DNA from: Tepidanaerobacter acetatoxydans_A
GTDB taxonomy: Bacteria > Bacillota > Thermosediminibacteria > Thermosediminibacterales > Tepidanaerobacteraceae
Reading direction: 5' to 3'
DNA: 64,000 nt
Assembly (NCBI GenBank): GCA_022840405.1
Contig: JALHJR010000004.1
Span: forward strand, 1-64,000
The position numbers and the translations under genes are program-made. Positions within the stretch are counted from its first letter, which is position 1. Each line of letters begins with the position of its first letter. The notes beneath the pieces were generated by a model. The model did not search any database. It was not told the DNA's origin and saw only the letters and a program-made list of their open reading frames with translations. Shown piece by piece: positions 10,272 through 20,619 of the stretch.

Positions 10272-10663
10272 TTTCCTATGTTTCACTGAATGCCATAGAA
10301 AAACTTAGCATGAATAAAGTCGATATGATTCCTCAAGATTTAGCGCAAAAAATAATACATATGTATGAGGTGGACATGCTTACCTTACAACAAATTGAAG
10401 ATCGAACCGGGATAAAATGGTGGACAATAAACTCATTACTAGAGAAAAATGACATTAAAAAAATAAGCTTGTCTGAAAGAGCAAAAATAAAACGTGAAAA
10501 AGATTTTGACTTAATTTATAAGCTGCATTTTGTTGAAGAAATGTCTGTTAAAGACATCTATAAGAAATATAAATTTTCACCACCTTATGTTAGACAAGTC
10601 CTAAAAGATAAAGGGCTCAAACCTATAAACAGAGGAAGGTTTCAACCCCAAAAATCGGTTTAG
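10268..10663 (+). CDS. Small protein with two helix-turn-helix-like repeats
   Basis: Function not recognised. The sequence holds two similar units, LTLQQIEDRTGIKWWTINSL (about residues 38-57) and MSVKDIYKKYKFSPPYVRQV (about 98-117). Each looks like a resolvase- or homing-nuclease-type helix-turn-helix, separated by a charged linker. The frame opens at TTG 10268, overlapping the end of the truncated spoVK. ATG 10310 is the first ATG but has no good ribosome site, so this may be the C-terminal remainder of a larger recombinase or nuclease. It is the first reading frame beyond the 71-bp repeat. Confidence 0.5.
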   Translation: MISYVSLNAIEKLSMNKVDMIPQDLAQKIIHMYEVDMLTLQQIEDRTGIKWWTINSLLEKNDIKKISLSERAKIKREKDFDLIYKLHFVEEMSVKDIYKKYKFSPPYVRQVLKDKGLKPINRGRFQPQKSV

Positions 10664-11147
10664 ATTCTAGCAAAAAGATGTCAGGTTAATTAGTCCACTG
10701 CTGCATATCTTACAATGGGTTAAACCAGGGGCCTCAAACTGTAATATTGTTGTAATAACTTAATAAGTGTGACCTTCGACCATGGTAGACCTATCCCTCC
10801 GCCAACCTAAATAATAAAGGAATTTATATGGTTTTTGTCGAACCTATATTTTAGCTTATATCGTTGCCAGTGCAGTTAGCATGTATTAATGAGATCCCAA
10901 CTGCCCGTAGCAAATGTGGTATCAGCTGCAACAGGTTTTACTGTAATTGTCATCGGCTCTTTTTGTCGAATCTGGCGGTATATCGGTACAAAAGCTATAG
11001 TTTGCAAAAAATCATATTATTATTTCCAATGCAGATGACTTGAAGGAGTTTGCTGATTTTTGAAAACAATTATAAAATGGGCCAAGAAAGCAGCCGACCA
11101 AGTGAATAACTTAAAGTATTTTAATAGAACTTAGGTGTTTATCAGAA
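10664..11147. other. Intergenic stretch with no intact gene
   Basis: About 480 bp between the HTH gene and the defence operon. No frame stays open. Short coding-like patches, for example around 10900-10980 and 11030-11065, suggest decayed coding sequence, but nothing can be assigned to a family. No RNA gene or clear terminator seen. Confidence 0.4.
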
Positions 11148-11176
11148 TTGACTAATATTATTAAACGAATTAATAT
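11148..11176 (+). promoter_or_regulatory. Sigma-A-type promoter of the defence operon
   Basis: TTGACT (11148-11153), a 17-bp spacer and TAATAT (11171-11176). The start point would be near 11183, leaving a leader of only about 14 nt that is almost all ribosome site (GGGAGGG, 11184-11190) before GTG 11197. Confidence 0.65.
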
Positions 11177-11196
11177 TTATATCGGGAGGGATTAAG

Positions 11197-14100
11197 GTGA
11201 AAACATTGTATGAGCTTTGTAAGCCACGGGAGAGCGTATTTGATGAATCAAAGCGAGATGACACTTTAGACCTATCAAACCTATTAGATAACTCTATAGA
11301 TGGAGAAGAGTTTTTTAAGGAAACATATATTACAGATGGTATGGAGCTTTTATTTGATACTGCTTTTAAGAGGTTTGAAGGTAAGGCAGCCAGTGGCTTG
11401 GTCAAGCTTACACAAGCCATGGGTGGTGGAAAAACCCATAATATGTTGGCATTAGGCCTTTTAGCAAAGGACAAAAGCCTAAGAAAAACTGTCTTGAATG
11501 GTAAATATTCAAAATTCGACGAGGATATCAATGTTGTTGCATATACGGGGCGGGAGACATATTTAGAATTTGGAATTTGGGGTGAAATTGCAAGCCAGCT
11601 TGGCAAAAAAGATGTTTTTAATACATTTTATTCACCCCTGACGGCGCCAGGTCAAACTGCCTGGATTAATTTATTAAAAAGCGATAAACCAACTCTCATA
11701 CTTTTGGATGAGTTACCACCTTATTTAAACAATGCAAGGACAATGCCTATTGGTATGGGGACATTGGCTGATATAACAACTACAGCCTTGGCAAATCTCT
11801 TTAACGCCGCTGGAAAGTCAGAACTTAAAAATGTATGCATAATAGTATCAGATTTACAGGCAACTTATGAGGAGGGCTCAAGGCTACTTCAAAAATCCTT
11901 TAAAGAGTTGGAAAATGAAATAGGAAGGTCTGCTATAAACATTGAGCCTGTGGGGGCTAATACCGATGATTTGTATAATATTTTAAAAACAAGACTTTTT
12001 GAGGAAATAGGTAATGAGAAGGACATTTTAAATGTAATTAATGGATATAAAGACGCTATTAATGAAGCAAGGCAAATGGGATATACAAACTATACGGCGG
12101 ACCAAATAGCAAGAGGTATACGGACATCCTATCCTTTTCATCCCTCTATTAGAGATTTATTTGCAAGGTTTAAAGAAAACCCGGGATTTCAACAGACGAG
12201 AAGCTATATAAGGCTTACAAGGCTGATGGTTAAAGATTTATACACGAAAGATATAGATGCAAAAAATAAATATTTGATAAATGCCTTTGATATGAACCTT
12301 AACAATAGCGAACTGGTTACTGCAGTAAAAGGAATAAAATCCAGTATCTCCAATGCTATATCCCATGACATAGCAGATGGAGGAAATTCTATAGCTGAAA
12401 TACTTGACAAAACAAAAGGTAATACCGATATACAGGATGCAAGTAAACTCATATTAGTTTCTTCTCTTGGAAATGTAGGTAATGCCATAATAGGATTATC
12501 TCTACAGGAATTAATAGGATATATGGCAGAGCCCTGCAGAGATATAACAGGCCTTAGACAGGGACTGGAAGACTACAGTGCCAGGGCTTGGTATCTATAT
12601 AGTGATAAAAATAACAGATTATATTTCAAAGATATTAAAAATGTCAATGCCGAGTTAATTGACCTTGTAAGTACATATTCTTATGATGTTGCAAAACAAG
12701 AGATAAAAGAATTATTGGAAAAAAAGTTCGAACCTTTACAAGGGGATTGTTATCAAAAGGTTTTAGTATTCCCATCAATAGAGGAGATAGATTTAGACAG
12801 AGACAAGATAACTTTAATCCTTACAGAACCATCAAAAGATGCATCAGGATTAAAAAAAGACTTGGAGAAGTTTTACGAAGATATTAGCTTTAAAAACAGG
12901 ATAATGTTTTTGACCGGGCAGAGGAATTCCATGGACAACTTAATCCACCTGGGAAAACAATATACGGGTATAAACACAATAATGAATAAAATAAAATATG
13001 AGGAAAAACTACCTGAGTCGGATCCCCAATATAAACAAGCATTAACACTTTTTGATAAGATAAATTTAGAGCTACTGCAGGCTTTAAGGGAATCTTTTGT
13101 GACCCTCTACTATCCCAAGAGAAGAGGGCTTGTAAGTGATGATATCACTATGGAATTTGAAGAAAACAATTTTGATATAGAGGAACAGATTAAAAATCTC
13201 TTAATTAAAGAAATGAAATTTGATACAGATATAAACAGTAAAGAATTTAGGGATAAATTTGAAGATAGGATTTTCACACAAAGGCAAATGAACTGGAATG
13301 CTGTAAAAGAGAGGGCAGCTACTACTACATCTTGGTCATGGCACCATCCAAATGCATTAGATGATTTGAAGGAAAATATGCTGCGAAGGGGTGAGTGGAT
13401 AGAAACTGGTGGGTACATAGATAAAGAACCACAAGCCCCGGAAACCTCCCTTTCTGTAAGGGAAGTTTATGAAGATGAAGAAACGGGAGAAGTAACCCTT
13501 AAGCTAATACCCCAAAATGGAGATACTGTTTATTATGAGATTGAACAAGATGCCACAGAAGCCTCATTAAAAGTTAAAGACCTAAACAATTTTAGAACTA
13601 AACAACTTAAGTTATCATTTTTATGTGTAGATAGTAAAGGTAAAAACACTACTGGAGAACCTGTCACTTGGACCAGAGATATAAAACTTAAGTATAAACC
13701 CTATGACAAAGATGGAAATTGCCATATGGAACTCAAAGCTACATCTGATGATGTTAAAATTCTTTATACTACAGATGGCTCAAGTCCTAGGGAAAGCGGC
13801 GGAGTTTATGAGGGGGATTTCATAGTCCCTAAGGGGACCAAATATGTTCAAGCTGTAGCCGTTAATGAAAGGCTGGGCATATATTCAGAACCACTGGAAA
13901 TAGAAATAAAAGAACAAAAATTTGAAATAGATAGGGATACAGCACTCACTATATTTGAACCCCTTATGTTTAATAACACCTCTGATGCTTTTGGGGCATT
14001 AGAAAGATTTGAAAGATATGATGTGACCATGGCGGGAATAAATATAGGGATTTCAAATAATGGAAATAACATGCTAAGTGAATATATAGATCTGGCAATA

Positions 14101-14298
14101 GGTGGATTTCAAGTAGAAAACCCCAGAAAAATATTGGATGAATTAGAAGGGCTTATAGAGAATTTCTTTGATGACAAAAAATTCGAGGTAAATTTAACTA
14201 TAAATGAAATTACATTTAAAACGGGACAGGAGTTTGAACGATGGGTTTCAGAGAACAAAGAAAAAATTGAGGATTATAAGGAGAAAGTTAGGCAGTAG
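11197..14298 (+). CDS. DUF499-type ATPase of a phage-defence gene set
   Basis: Large P-loop protein of 1033 aa. Walker A is MGGGKTHN (GGGKTH at residues 76-81) and Walker B is LILLDELPPY (167-176). The C-terminal third has a beta-sandwich-like segment near residues 845-900 (ILYTTDGSSPRESGG), resembling chitobiase C-terminal modules. The family occurs beside DUF3780 and DUF1156 genes in defence islands; the mechanism is not established as far as I know. First gene of a tight operon: 12 nt to the next start. GTG start with a GGGAGGG site. Confidence 0.75.
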   Translation: MKTLYELCKPRESVFDESKRDDTLDLSNLLDNSIDGEEFFKETYITDGMELLFDTAFKRFEGKAASGLVKLTQAMGGGKTHNMLALGLLAKDKSLRKTVLNGKYSKFDEDINVVAYTGRETYLEFGIWGEIASQLGKKDVFNTFYSPLTAPGQTAWINLLKSDKPTLILLDELPPYLNNARTMPIGMGTLADITTTALANLFNAAGKSELKNVCIIVSDLQATYEEGSRLLQKSFKELENEIGRSAINIEPVGANTDDLYNILKTRLFEEIGNEKDILNVINGYKDAINEARQMGYTNYTADQIARGIRTSYPFHPSIRDLFARFKENPGFQQTRSYIRLTRLMVKDLYTKDIDAKNKYLINAFDMNLNNSELVTAVKGIKSSISNAISHDIADGGNSIAEILDKTKGNTDIQDASKLILVSSLGNVGNAIIGLSLQELIGYMAEPCRDITGLRQGLEDYSARAWYLYSDKNNRLYFKDIKNVNAELIDLVSTYSYDVAKQEIKELLEKKFEPLQGDCYQKVLVFPSIEEIDLDRDKITLILTEPSKDASGLKKDLEKFYEDISFKNRIMFLTGQRNSMDNLIHLGKQYTGINTIMNKIKYEEKLPESDPQYKQALTLFDKINLELLQALRESFVTLYYPKRRGLVSDDITMEFEENNFDIEEQIKNLLIKEMKFDTDINSKEFRDKFEDRIFTQRQMNWNAVKERAATTTSWSWHHPNALDDLKENMLRRGEWIETGGYIDKEPQAPETSLSVREVYEDEETGEVTLKLIPQNGDTVYYEIEQDATEASLKVKDLNNFRTKQLKLSFLCVDSKGKNTTGEPVTWTRDIKLKYKPYDKDGNCHMELKATSDDVKILYTTDGSSPRESGGVYEGDFIVPKGTKYVQAVAVNERLGIYSEPLEIEIKEQKFEIDRDTALTIFEPLMFNNTSDAFGALERFERYDVTMAGINIGISNNGNNMLSEYIDLAIGGFQVENPRKILDELEGLIENFFDDKKFEVNLTINEITFKTGQEFERWVSENKEKIEDYKEKVRQ

Positions 14299-14310
14299 GG
14301 AGGTTTTAGA

Positions 14311-14850
14311 ATGGCAAAAATCCAAGGTATTGGATTTGGATATATACCGGAAGAGACTAAACACCATTTTTTAGTGAGAATACCTAAAAACCGGACTCTA
14401 AATGTGGTAGTTTATGAAAGATTTCAATGGGATGATGAAGAACCCCAAGAAAGTGAAACAGGATATGAAAATACCAAGGTAGTAATAGATAGACATAAAT
14501 GGGATTTGGTCAAAGATGCAATTCAAAATGAATTTAATAAAACCTTAAAATCCAACAATATTACTGTAGGAAGATTTAAATCAGGAAACATTCCTGTAGA
14601 AAGGCTTTTAGGAAAAGAGATGGTACTGCTGCTTTGGGCCATAGAGGACTCTGACCCGAGCTTGATACCTGTAGCTATCAGAAATTGGCTGGGATTTAGC
14701 CGGGAAGAAAGATGGTGGCTATTTACCATGACAAATGCCACTACAGGTCATGCCGATGACAAGAGAGGTTGGAGAAAGGCCATAAGATATGCTATAACAG
14801 AAAACCCGATAGATGATAAAAAAGGTCAGCAGAATATATTTGACTTATAG
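14311..14850 (+). CDS. DUF3780-type protein of the defence gene set
   Basis: 179-aa soluble protein with no catalytic motif that I recognise. The C-terminal half is tryptophan-rich (LLLWAIEDSDP, NWLGFSREERWWLFTMTNA), which fits the small DUF3780 protein usually found between the DUF499 ATPase and the DUF1156 methylase. Its stop codon directly abuts the next start (14848-14850 then 14851), so translation is probably coupled. Assigned from recalled family features plus context. Confidence 0.65.
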   Translation: MAKIQGIGFGYIPEETKHHFLVRIPKNRTLNVVVYERFQWDDEEPQESETGYENTKVVIDRHKWDLVKDAIQNEFNKTLKSNNITVGRFKSGNIPVERLLGKEMVLLLWAIEDSDPSLIPVAIRNWLGFSREERWWLFTMTNATTGHADDKRGWRKAIRYAITENPIDDKKGQQNIFDL

Positions 14851-17781
14851 ATGGGAAGTGAGAATTTGTTAGACTACAATAAATCCTTCATAGATGTGCA
14901 GTTTCCGGTATCTAAAGTGTCCAAGGAAAGTTATAAAGAGAGAACATCTGGAGTAAATCAAACATTAACTAGTCTAGGGAAGTGGTGGGGAAGAAAACCA
15001 CTTGTACTAGTGAGAGCAGCCCTTTTAGGTGTACTTTTGCCAGTATCAGATGATTTAGAAAAGGACAGAGAAATATTTTTAAAGATAATGACAATGAATG
15101 ATGAGGGGCTTTTTTTAAGAAAATGTAAGAACTTAACCCAGAAAGAACTTTATGAACTTTCCAGTGAAGAATACAAAAATAAATATATGGAATCAAATGA
15201 GAAAGAAAAGCCCGTATATAAAAGAGGAATTACCGATGATGAGAAAGATAAATTGCAAAGACATGCTTTTAATAAATTGTCTTATGATGATAGATTAAGG
15301 TATTGTGATCGACCGGAACATATACAGAATCTACCTAAAAGTTCTTGGGATGAGATAAATGAACATCTGGAAACCAGTGCAGATTCCTTCCAAAGTCTAA
15401 TAGAAGAACTTGGAGAGAAGAGATTTGGTCATAGACCAAGGGTGGGGGATTGTTTCTCAGGAGGAGGGAGCATCCCCTTTGAGGCGGCAAGACTGGGGGC
15501 AGATACATATGCATCGGATTTGAACCCTGTGGCATCTTTGCTCACTTGGGCATCCCTTAATATTGCAGGAGCATCTGACGAGGAAGTGGAAAAACTAAGG
15601 GAATTCCAACAAAAAGTATATGAAAAGGTAGATGAACAGGTAACTGAATGGAAAATAGAGCATAATGAAAAAGGGCATAGGGCAATATCCTATTTATATT
15701 GTATGGAAACCATATGTCCTGAATGCGGATATAAGGTGCCATTAGCTCCTTCTTGGATAATAGGCCGAGGTACTAAGACTATAGCCATACTTAAAGACAA
15801 CGGAATAGACGGATTTAATATAGATGTAGTGCAGGATGCCAGTAAAATTGAGTTTAAAAAGGCTGATAAAAGCATAACCATAAGGAGAAACAATATATAC
15901 TGCCCCCATTGTGAAATGGAAACCCCTATTACAGCATTGCGGAGAGATAGGAAGGATAAAGACGGAAACACCATATACGGACTTAGACTTTGGGAAAAGG
16001 ATGAATTTGTCCCCAGGGAAGATGATGTATTTCAAGAAAGATTATATTGTATAAGATATGTAAGGGAATATATAGATGAAAAAGGAGATACAAAGACTGA
16101 AAGATATTATACTGCACCAACAGAGGAAGATTTAAAAAGAGAAAAAAAGGCAATCAAGCTTTTAGAAGAGAGATTTAAAGATTGGCAGGCAAAGGGATAT
16201 ATACCTTCAGCTAGAATAGAAGAAGGTGAAGAAACTTCTAGGCTTCAAAGAGAAAGAGGATGGCAGTACTGGCATCAATTATTTAATCCAAGACAATTAT
16301 TAACTTTATCTTTATATATTAAAGTTATTTTTGAAATTGAAAAAAACACAGAAGAACTTGTTACGGCAATTTTAATTCTTAATAAGTGTTTAAATTGGAA
16401 TACAAAACTAAATAAGTGGAGAAATGATGAAACACATCCAAATGATCCGTTATTTTACAATCAGTCATTCAATACTTTGTATAATTATAGCTGCAGGTCA
16501 TTTGAAATGCTTAAAAATCAATTTAGTAAATTTAATAATGGAAAAGTTAAAAATAAGAATATTTTAATAAAGACTAAAGACGCCAGGGATGTATCAGATA
16601 TATGTGATATATGGATTACGGATCCGCCCTATGCTGATGCGATAAATTATCATGAACTTTCTGAGTTTTTCTTGGCGTGGGATAAAGCATTACTGGAAAA
16701 GGCTTTTCCAGAATGGTACACAGATTCTAAGCGGATTCTTGCCGTTCAGGGAGTAGGGGAAACCTTTAACTATAGTATGGTAGAAATTTATAGAAATTTA
16801 AAGGAGAATATGCCGGATAATGGGACTCAGGTAGTTATGTTTACTCATCAAGATGTAAAGGTATGGGCAGAACTAGCTATGATACTTTGGGCGGCAGGTC
16901 TTAGTGTAGTATCCGCTTGGACCATATCTACAGAAACTGCAGCAGGAGGATTAAAATCCGGCAACTATGTGTCTGGAACCGTAATCCTTACCCTTAAAAA
17001 GCAGACTTCAGATGAGAAGATTTATCAAGATGAATTATATGATGAAATAAAATATCAGGTGGAAAATGCTATAGATTCCATGAGGGATTTAAATGATAAG
17101 GATGACCCGGATTTTAATGATGCAGACTTTATACTTGCATCTTATGCAGCAGCCCTAAAGACAATAACCACATATAAGGATATAGCAGGAATAGATATAC
17201 CCTATTGGTTAGAACAGGGAAGAGATACAAAAGAAAAGAACCCTATAGAAGAACTTATATCTAAAGCTCAAGAAATAGCCTATGATTATTTGATACCAGA
17301 AGGATTTGATAAATTCACATGGAAGGATTTATTAAAAGAGGAAAAATTTTTCATAAGAGGTTTGGAACTTGAGATGGATAATATATATAAAGTAGGTGAC
17401 TATCAAGAATTGGCAAGGGGATTTGGGGTTACAGATTATACAGATATGTTCTATTCAACAAAGGCTAATAATGCAAGGTTTAAAACTGCAAATGAATTTA
17501 AGATGAGATTTATAGGTGATGAGGGATTTAGCAGCACACTGACAAGACATCTATTAGTTGCTATAAATGAATGTATAAAAGAAGGGTCCACATCCCATGG
17601 AGTATCGTATTTAAAGACAGAGTACCAAAAGGATAATGAGTATTGGTATAAAAAACCTATGATGATAGAAATACTAGATTTTATTGCAAAAATAGAAAAT
17701 ATAGACCATATGGAACATTGGCAGGATACAGCTTACTTTGCAAAGGTATTAAGGGAGGCTCTTAGAAACGATGGGGTTTAG
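14851..17781 (+). CDS. DUF1156-type DNA methyltransferase
   Basis: 976-aa amino-methyltransferase of the DPPY class, expected to modify host DNA (N6-adenine or N4-cytosine). An N-terminal DUF1156 motif, SLGKWWGRKPLVLVRA, is followed by the SAM-binding motif DCFSGGGSIPFEAARLGAD near residues 199-217. A zinc-ribbon pair follows (CPEC near 289 and CPHC near 351). The catalytic DPPYADAINYHELSEFF starts near residue 591. Several hundred C-terminal residues may serve target recognition or partner binding. The ATG sits directly on the previous stop with no strong ribosome site, implying coupling. Confidence 0.8.
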   Translation: MGSENLLDYNKSFIDVQFPVSKVSKESYKERTSGVNQTLTSLGKWWGRKPLVLVRAALLGVLLPVSDDLEKDREIFLKIMTMNDEGLFLRKCKNLTQKELYELSSEEYKNKYMESNEKEKPVYKRGITDDEKDKLQRHAFNKLSYDDRLRYCDRPEHIQNLPKSSWDEINEHLETSADSFQSLIEELGEKRFGHRPRVGDCFSGGGSIPFEAARLGADTYASDLNPVASLLTWASLNIAGASDEEVEKLREFQQKVYEKVDEQVTEWKIEHNEKGHRAISYLYCMETICPECGYKVPLAPSWIIGRGTKTIAILKDNGIDGFNIDVVQDASKIEFKKADKSITIRRNNIYCPHCEMETPITALRRDRKDKDGNTIYGLRLWEKDEFVPREDDVFQERLYCIRYVREYIDEKGDTKTERYYTAPTEEDLKREKKAIKLLEERFKDWQAKGYIPSARIEEGEETSRLQRERGWQYWHQLFNPRQLLTLSLYIKVIFEIEKNTEELVTAILILNKCLNWNTKLNKWRNDETHPNDPLFYNQSFNTLYNYSCRSFEMLKNQFSKFNNGKVKNKNILIKTKDARDVSDICDIWITDPPYADAINYHELSEFFLAWDKALLEKAFPEWYTDSKRILAVQGVGETFNYSMVEIYRNLKENMPDNGTQVVMFTHQDVKVWAELAMILWAAGLSVVSAWTISTETAAGGLKSGNYVSGTVILTLKKQTSDEKIYQDELYDEIKYQVENAIDSMRDLNDKDDPDFNDADFILASYAAALKTITTYKDIAGIDIPYWLEQGRDTKEKNPIEELISKAQEIAYDYLIPEGFDKFTWKDLLKEEKFFIRGLELEMDNIYKVGDYQELARGFGVTDYTDMFYSTKANNARFKTANEFKMRFIGDEGFSSTLTRHLLVAINECIKEGSTSHGVSYLKTEYQKDNEYWYKKPMMIEILDFIAKIENIDHMEHWQDTAYFAKVLREALRNDGV

Positions 17782-17792
17782 GGGGGGATTCT

Positions 17793-18182
17793 GTGATAAA
17801 CAGATATTCTTCTAGAAGAGAGGCTTTATCAGGCTCTTTTCTAAATGAAAAACTTTTAAATGCAAAATCTTATGATAGGATTGCCGGATACTTTAGCTCT
17901 TCCATATTAGAAGTGGCTGGTGAGGCCATAGATAGTGTAGATTGGAAAATAAGGGTTATATGCAATTCTGATTTAGATATGCGGGATGTGGCAACTGCTA
18001 ATGCGGCAAGAAATGCTGTCAGAAGAGAATGGTGCCAGTCCAAGCCTGAGGAAATAGAAAATCCGTCTAAGAGATTTAAAAAATTATATGAACTTTTGTC
18101 AAGTGGGAAAATGGAAGTAAGGTTATACATGGGAAGGCAGGCGTTATCACCCTTGCAGATGGAAGCAAGACTTCTTATTTAG
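17793..18182 (+). pseudogene. PLD-domain 5' part of a frameshifted PLD/helicase gene
   Basis: The first 105 or so residues (SRREALSGSFLNEKL, YDRIAGYFSSSILE) look like the N-terminal half of a phospholipase-D-like nuclease domain. The catalytic half (HGKAGVITLADGSKTSYLGS) is encoded just downstream in another frame, starting with the CAT at 18128-18130. After about 18120 this frame therefore reads out of register and ends at 18182. The family normally has several more residues between the last good codon and HGK, so a small deletion is likely. GTG start at 17793 after AGGGGGGGA, 11 nt after the methylase stop. Confidence 0.75.
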
Positions 18183-20476
18183 GAAGTGCCAATGAAAGTA
18201 TCTCCGGTTGGAAGTTAAATTATGAATTGGTTTGGGAGGATAGCTCAGAAGCAGCTGCAAAATGGGTTCAGGAAGAATTTGATGCTCTCTGGGAAGATAG
18301 TTTTGCCATACCCTTAACTGATTTTGTAATAGAAGATATTAAGAGAATTTCTGAAAGGAAAGTTATTGAAACCATTGAAGATTGGAGAAAAAGAGAGGGA
18401 AAAGAAGCACCCTCGGTAGCCGTAGAATCTCCAGTATATAGAGAGCAATTTGGACTTTGGGAGCATCAAAAGTACTTCGTAGATAGGGCCTTTTATGACC
18501 ATAAAAAATCCCATGGTGCAAGATATATATTGGCAGACCAAGTAGGATTAGGTAAAACTATTCAACTGGCAATGTCTGCTCAGCTTATGGCCCTTTATGG
18601 AGATAAGCCCATACTTATAATTGTGCCTAAAACACTTATTTGGCAGTGGCAAGGGGAGATGAATAACCTCTTGGACATGCCTTCTGCTGTTTGGAATGGA
18701 AAGTGCTGGGTAGATGAAAATGGCATGGAACATATTGGTAAAGGTATAAAAAAATGTCCCCGAAGGGTAGGTATAATATCCCAAGGATTAATAGTAGCAA
18801 AATCTAAAGTTGTAGAAAAACTTCTGGAAAAAGAATATGAATGTATAATAGTGGATGAGTGTCATAGGGCCCGGAGGAAAAACTTAGGTGAAGGGAAAGA
18901 AGCCCATAGTCCGGAACCTAATAATTTATATAAATATTTGCTTAAAATCTCCTTAAGAACAAAGAGTATGCTCCTGGCAACAGCAACACCTATACAGATG
19001 TACCCCATTGAATTATGGGACCTTATGAATATATTGTCTCAAAAAAATGATAGTGTATTAGGGAGTCCTGCATCCTATTGGAGAAAGCGAACTATGATTT
19101 CCAAGGGACTAAACCTAATCATGGGCAAGGAAACTATGAAGTTTTTTGATAGGGAAAATTGGGAATGGATAAGAAATCCTTTTCCACCAGCTAACGAAAA
19201 TCATATATTTGCGTCTATGAGGATGAAAGCTGGAATAAAGGAAGATGAGTTTGTATATAAAAAATCCTTTGGTGAATTGACAAATCCAGAACAGCAACGG
19301 ATTGGACATTTGTTGTCAAGGGGATTTTATAGTAATTATAATCCATACATAAGACATGTTATACGAAGGGAAAGGGAATATCTTGAAAAGACTATAAACC
19401 CGGAGACCAATGAGCCTTATCTAAAAAAGATAAATGTAAAACTTTTGGGTGAAGATGATGAAGATGCCCTCTTACTAAGTGCTTATTTAAAAGAAGCATA
19501 TGAATATGCTGAAGAGTTTTGTAAAGAGATAGCAAAAAGAAATAAAGGTGCTGGTTTTTTAAAAACCTTATTATTAAAGCGGATAGGTAGCTCTATTGAA
19601 GCAGGTAAGAATACAGGAAATAAAATGTTAAGAGAATGGAACACTTACTACAAGGAAGTAGATGAAGAAGAAGATTACAAAGATGAGGATAATATTGCAG
19701 AACCATCAGAGATTAAAGATTTAACGGAAGCTGAGACTATTTTATTAAAAAAATATGTGAAGGCTTTGGAATCAAGTGAAGCTATAGACCCCAAGTATGA
19801 AAAAACAGTTGAACTTTTAAGAGATGATAATTGGATAGAAAGAGGAACTATTGTTTTTTCTCAATATTATGATACAGCAAGATGGATAGCAGAAAATTTA
19901 TCACGGGAATTTGATGAAGAGTTAATAGGGCTTTATGCTGGTGGAACTAAATCAGGAATATATGAAAATGGGAAATTCAAAACAAAAGAAAAAGAAACCA
20001 TAAAGGGTATGGTAAAAAACAGGGAGATTAGGATTTTAGTTGGAACAGATGCGGCAAGTGAAGGATTGAATTTACAAACACTAGGCTGTCTTATAAATAT
20101 AGACTTACCTTGGAATCCTACAAGACTTGAACAGAGAAAGGGAAGGATACAGAGGATTGGCCAGCTCTATGATACTATTTATATTTATAATATGAGGTAC
20201 AAAGGCTCTGTTGAAGATAAAGTTCACAAGATGCTATCTAGTAGGCTTAAAAATATCTATAATGTATTCGGGCAATTGCCCGATGTTTTAGAAGATGCTT
20301 GGATTAATATTGCTATAGGTAATGAAGAAGAAGCGCTTAAAATAATATATGAAGTACCTGAAAAACATCCCTTTGAAAATAGATATAACACGGATGTTGA
20401 GCCAATTGATTGGGAAAGTTGTTCGGAAGTTTTGGATAATAAAGAAAAAAGAAGGTTTTTACAACAAGGTTGGTAA
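18122..20476 (+). pseudogene. SNF2-type helicase part of the frameshifted PLD/helicase gene
   Basis: The coding frame resumes near 18122 with the PLD HxK motif and runs into a superfamily 2 helicase. Motif I is ADQVGLGKTIQ, motif II is VDECHRAR and motif III is ATATPIQ. The C-terminal lobe has IVFSQYYDTA, GTDAASEGLNLQ and RLEQRKGRIQRIGQ. All helicase motifs are intact. The only late start is TTG 18227, which has no convincing ribosome site, so expression of a free helicase is doubtful. Together with 17793-18182 it was one gene of about 890 codons. The shift could be real or a sequencing error in this window. Confidence 0.8.
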
Positions 20477-20619
20477 GAATGATTATTATACTTTCCTTTA
20501 TAGAAAATGCTCTATATTTTAATAGATATGCAATATGGTTGCAAAGAAACATGATACTAGCGATGAAACCGCAAATCAGAGTGAAATTAAAATGAAGAAC
20601 AGGATTTGCGCTGGTGGAG

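Noticed and set aside
15557..16035. Three overlapping antisense open frames in the methylase gene
   Set aside because: They are opposite a gene with strong motifs, have no ribosome sites and encode low-complexity hydrophobic strings.
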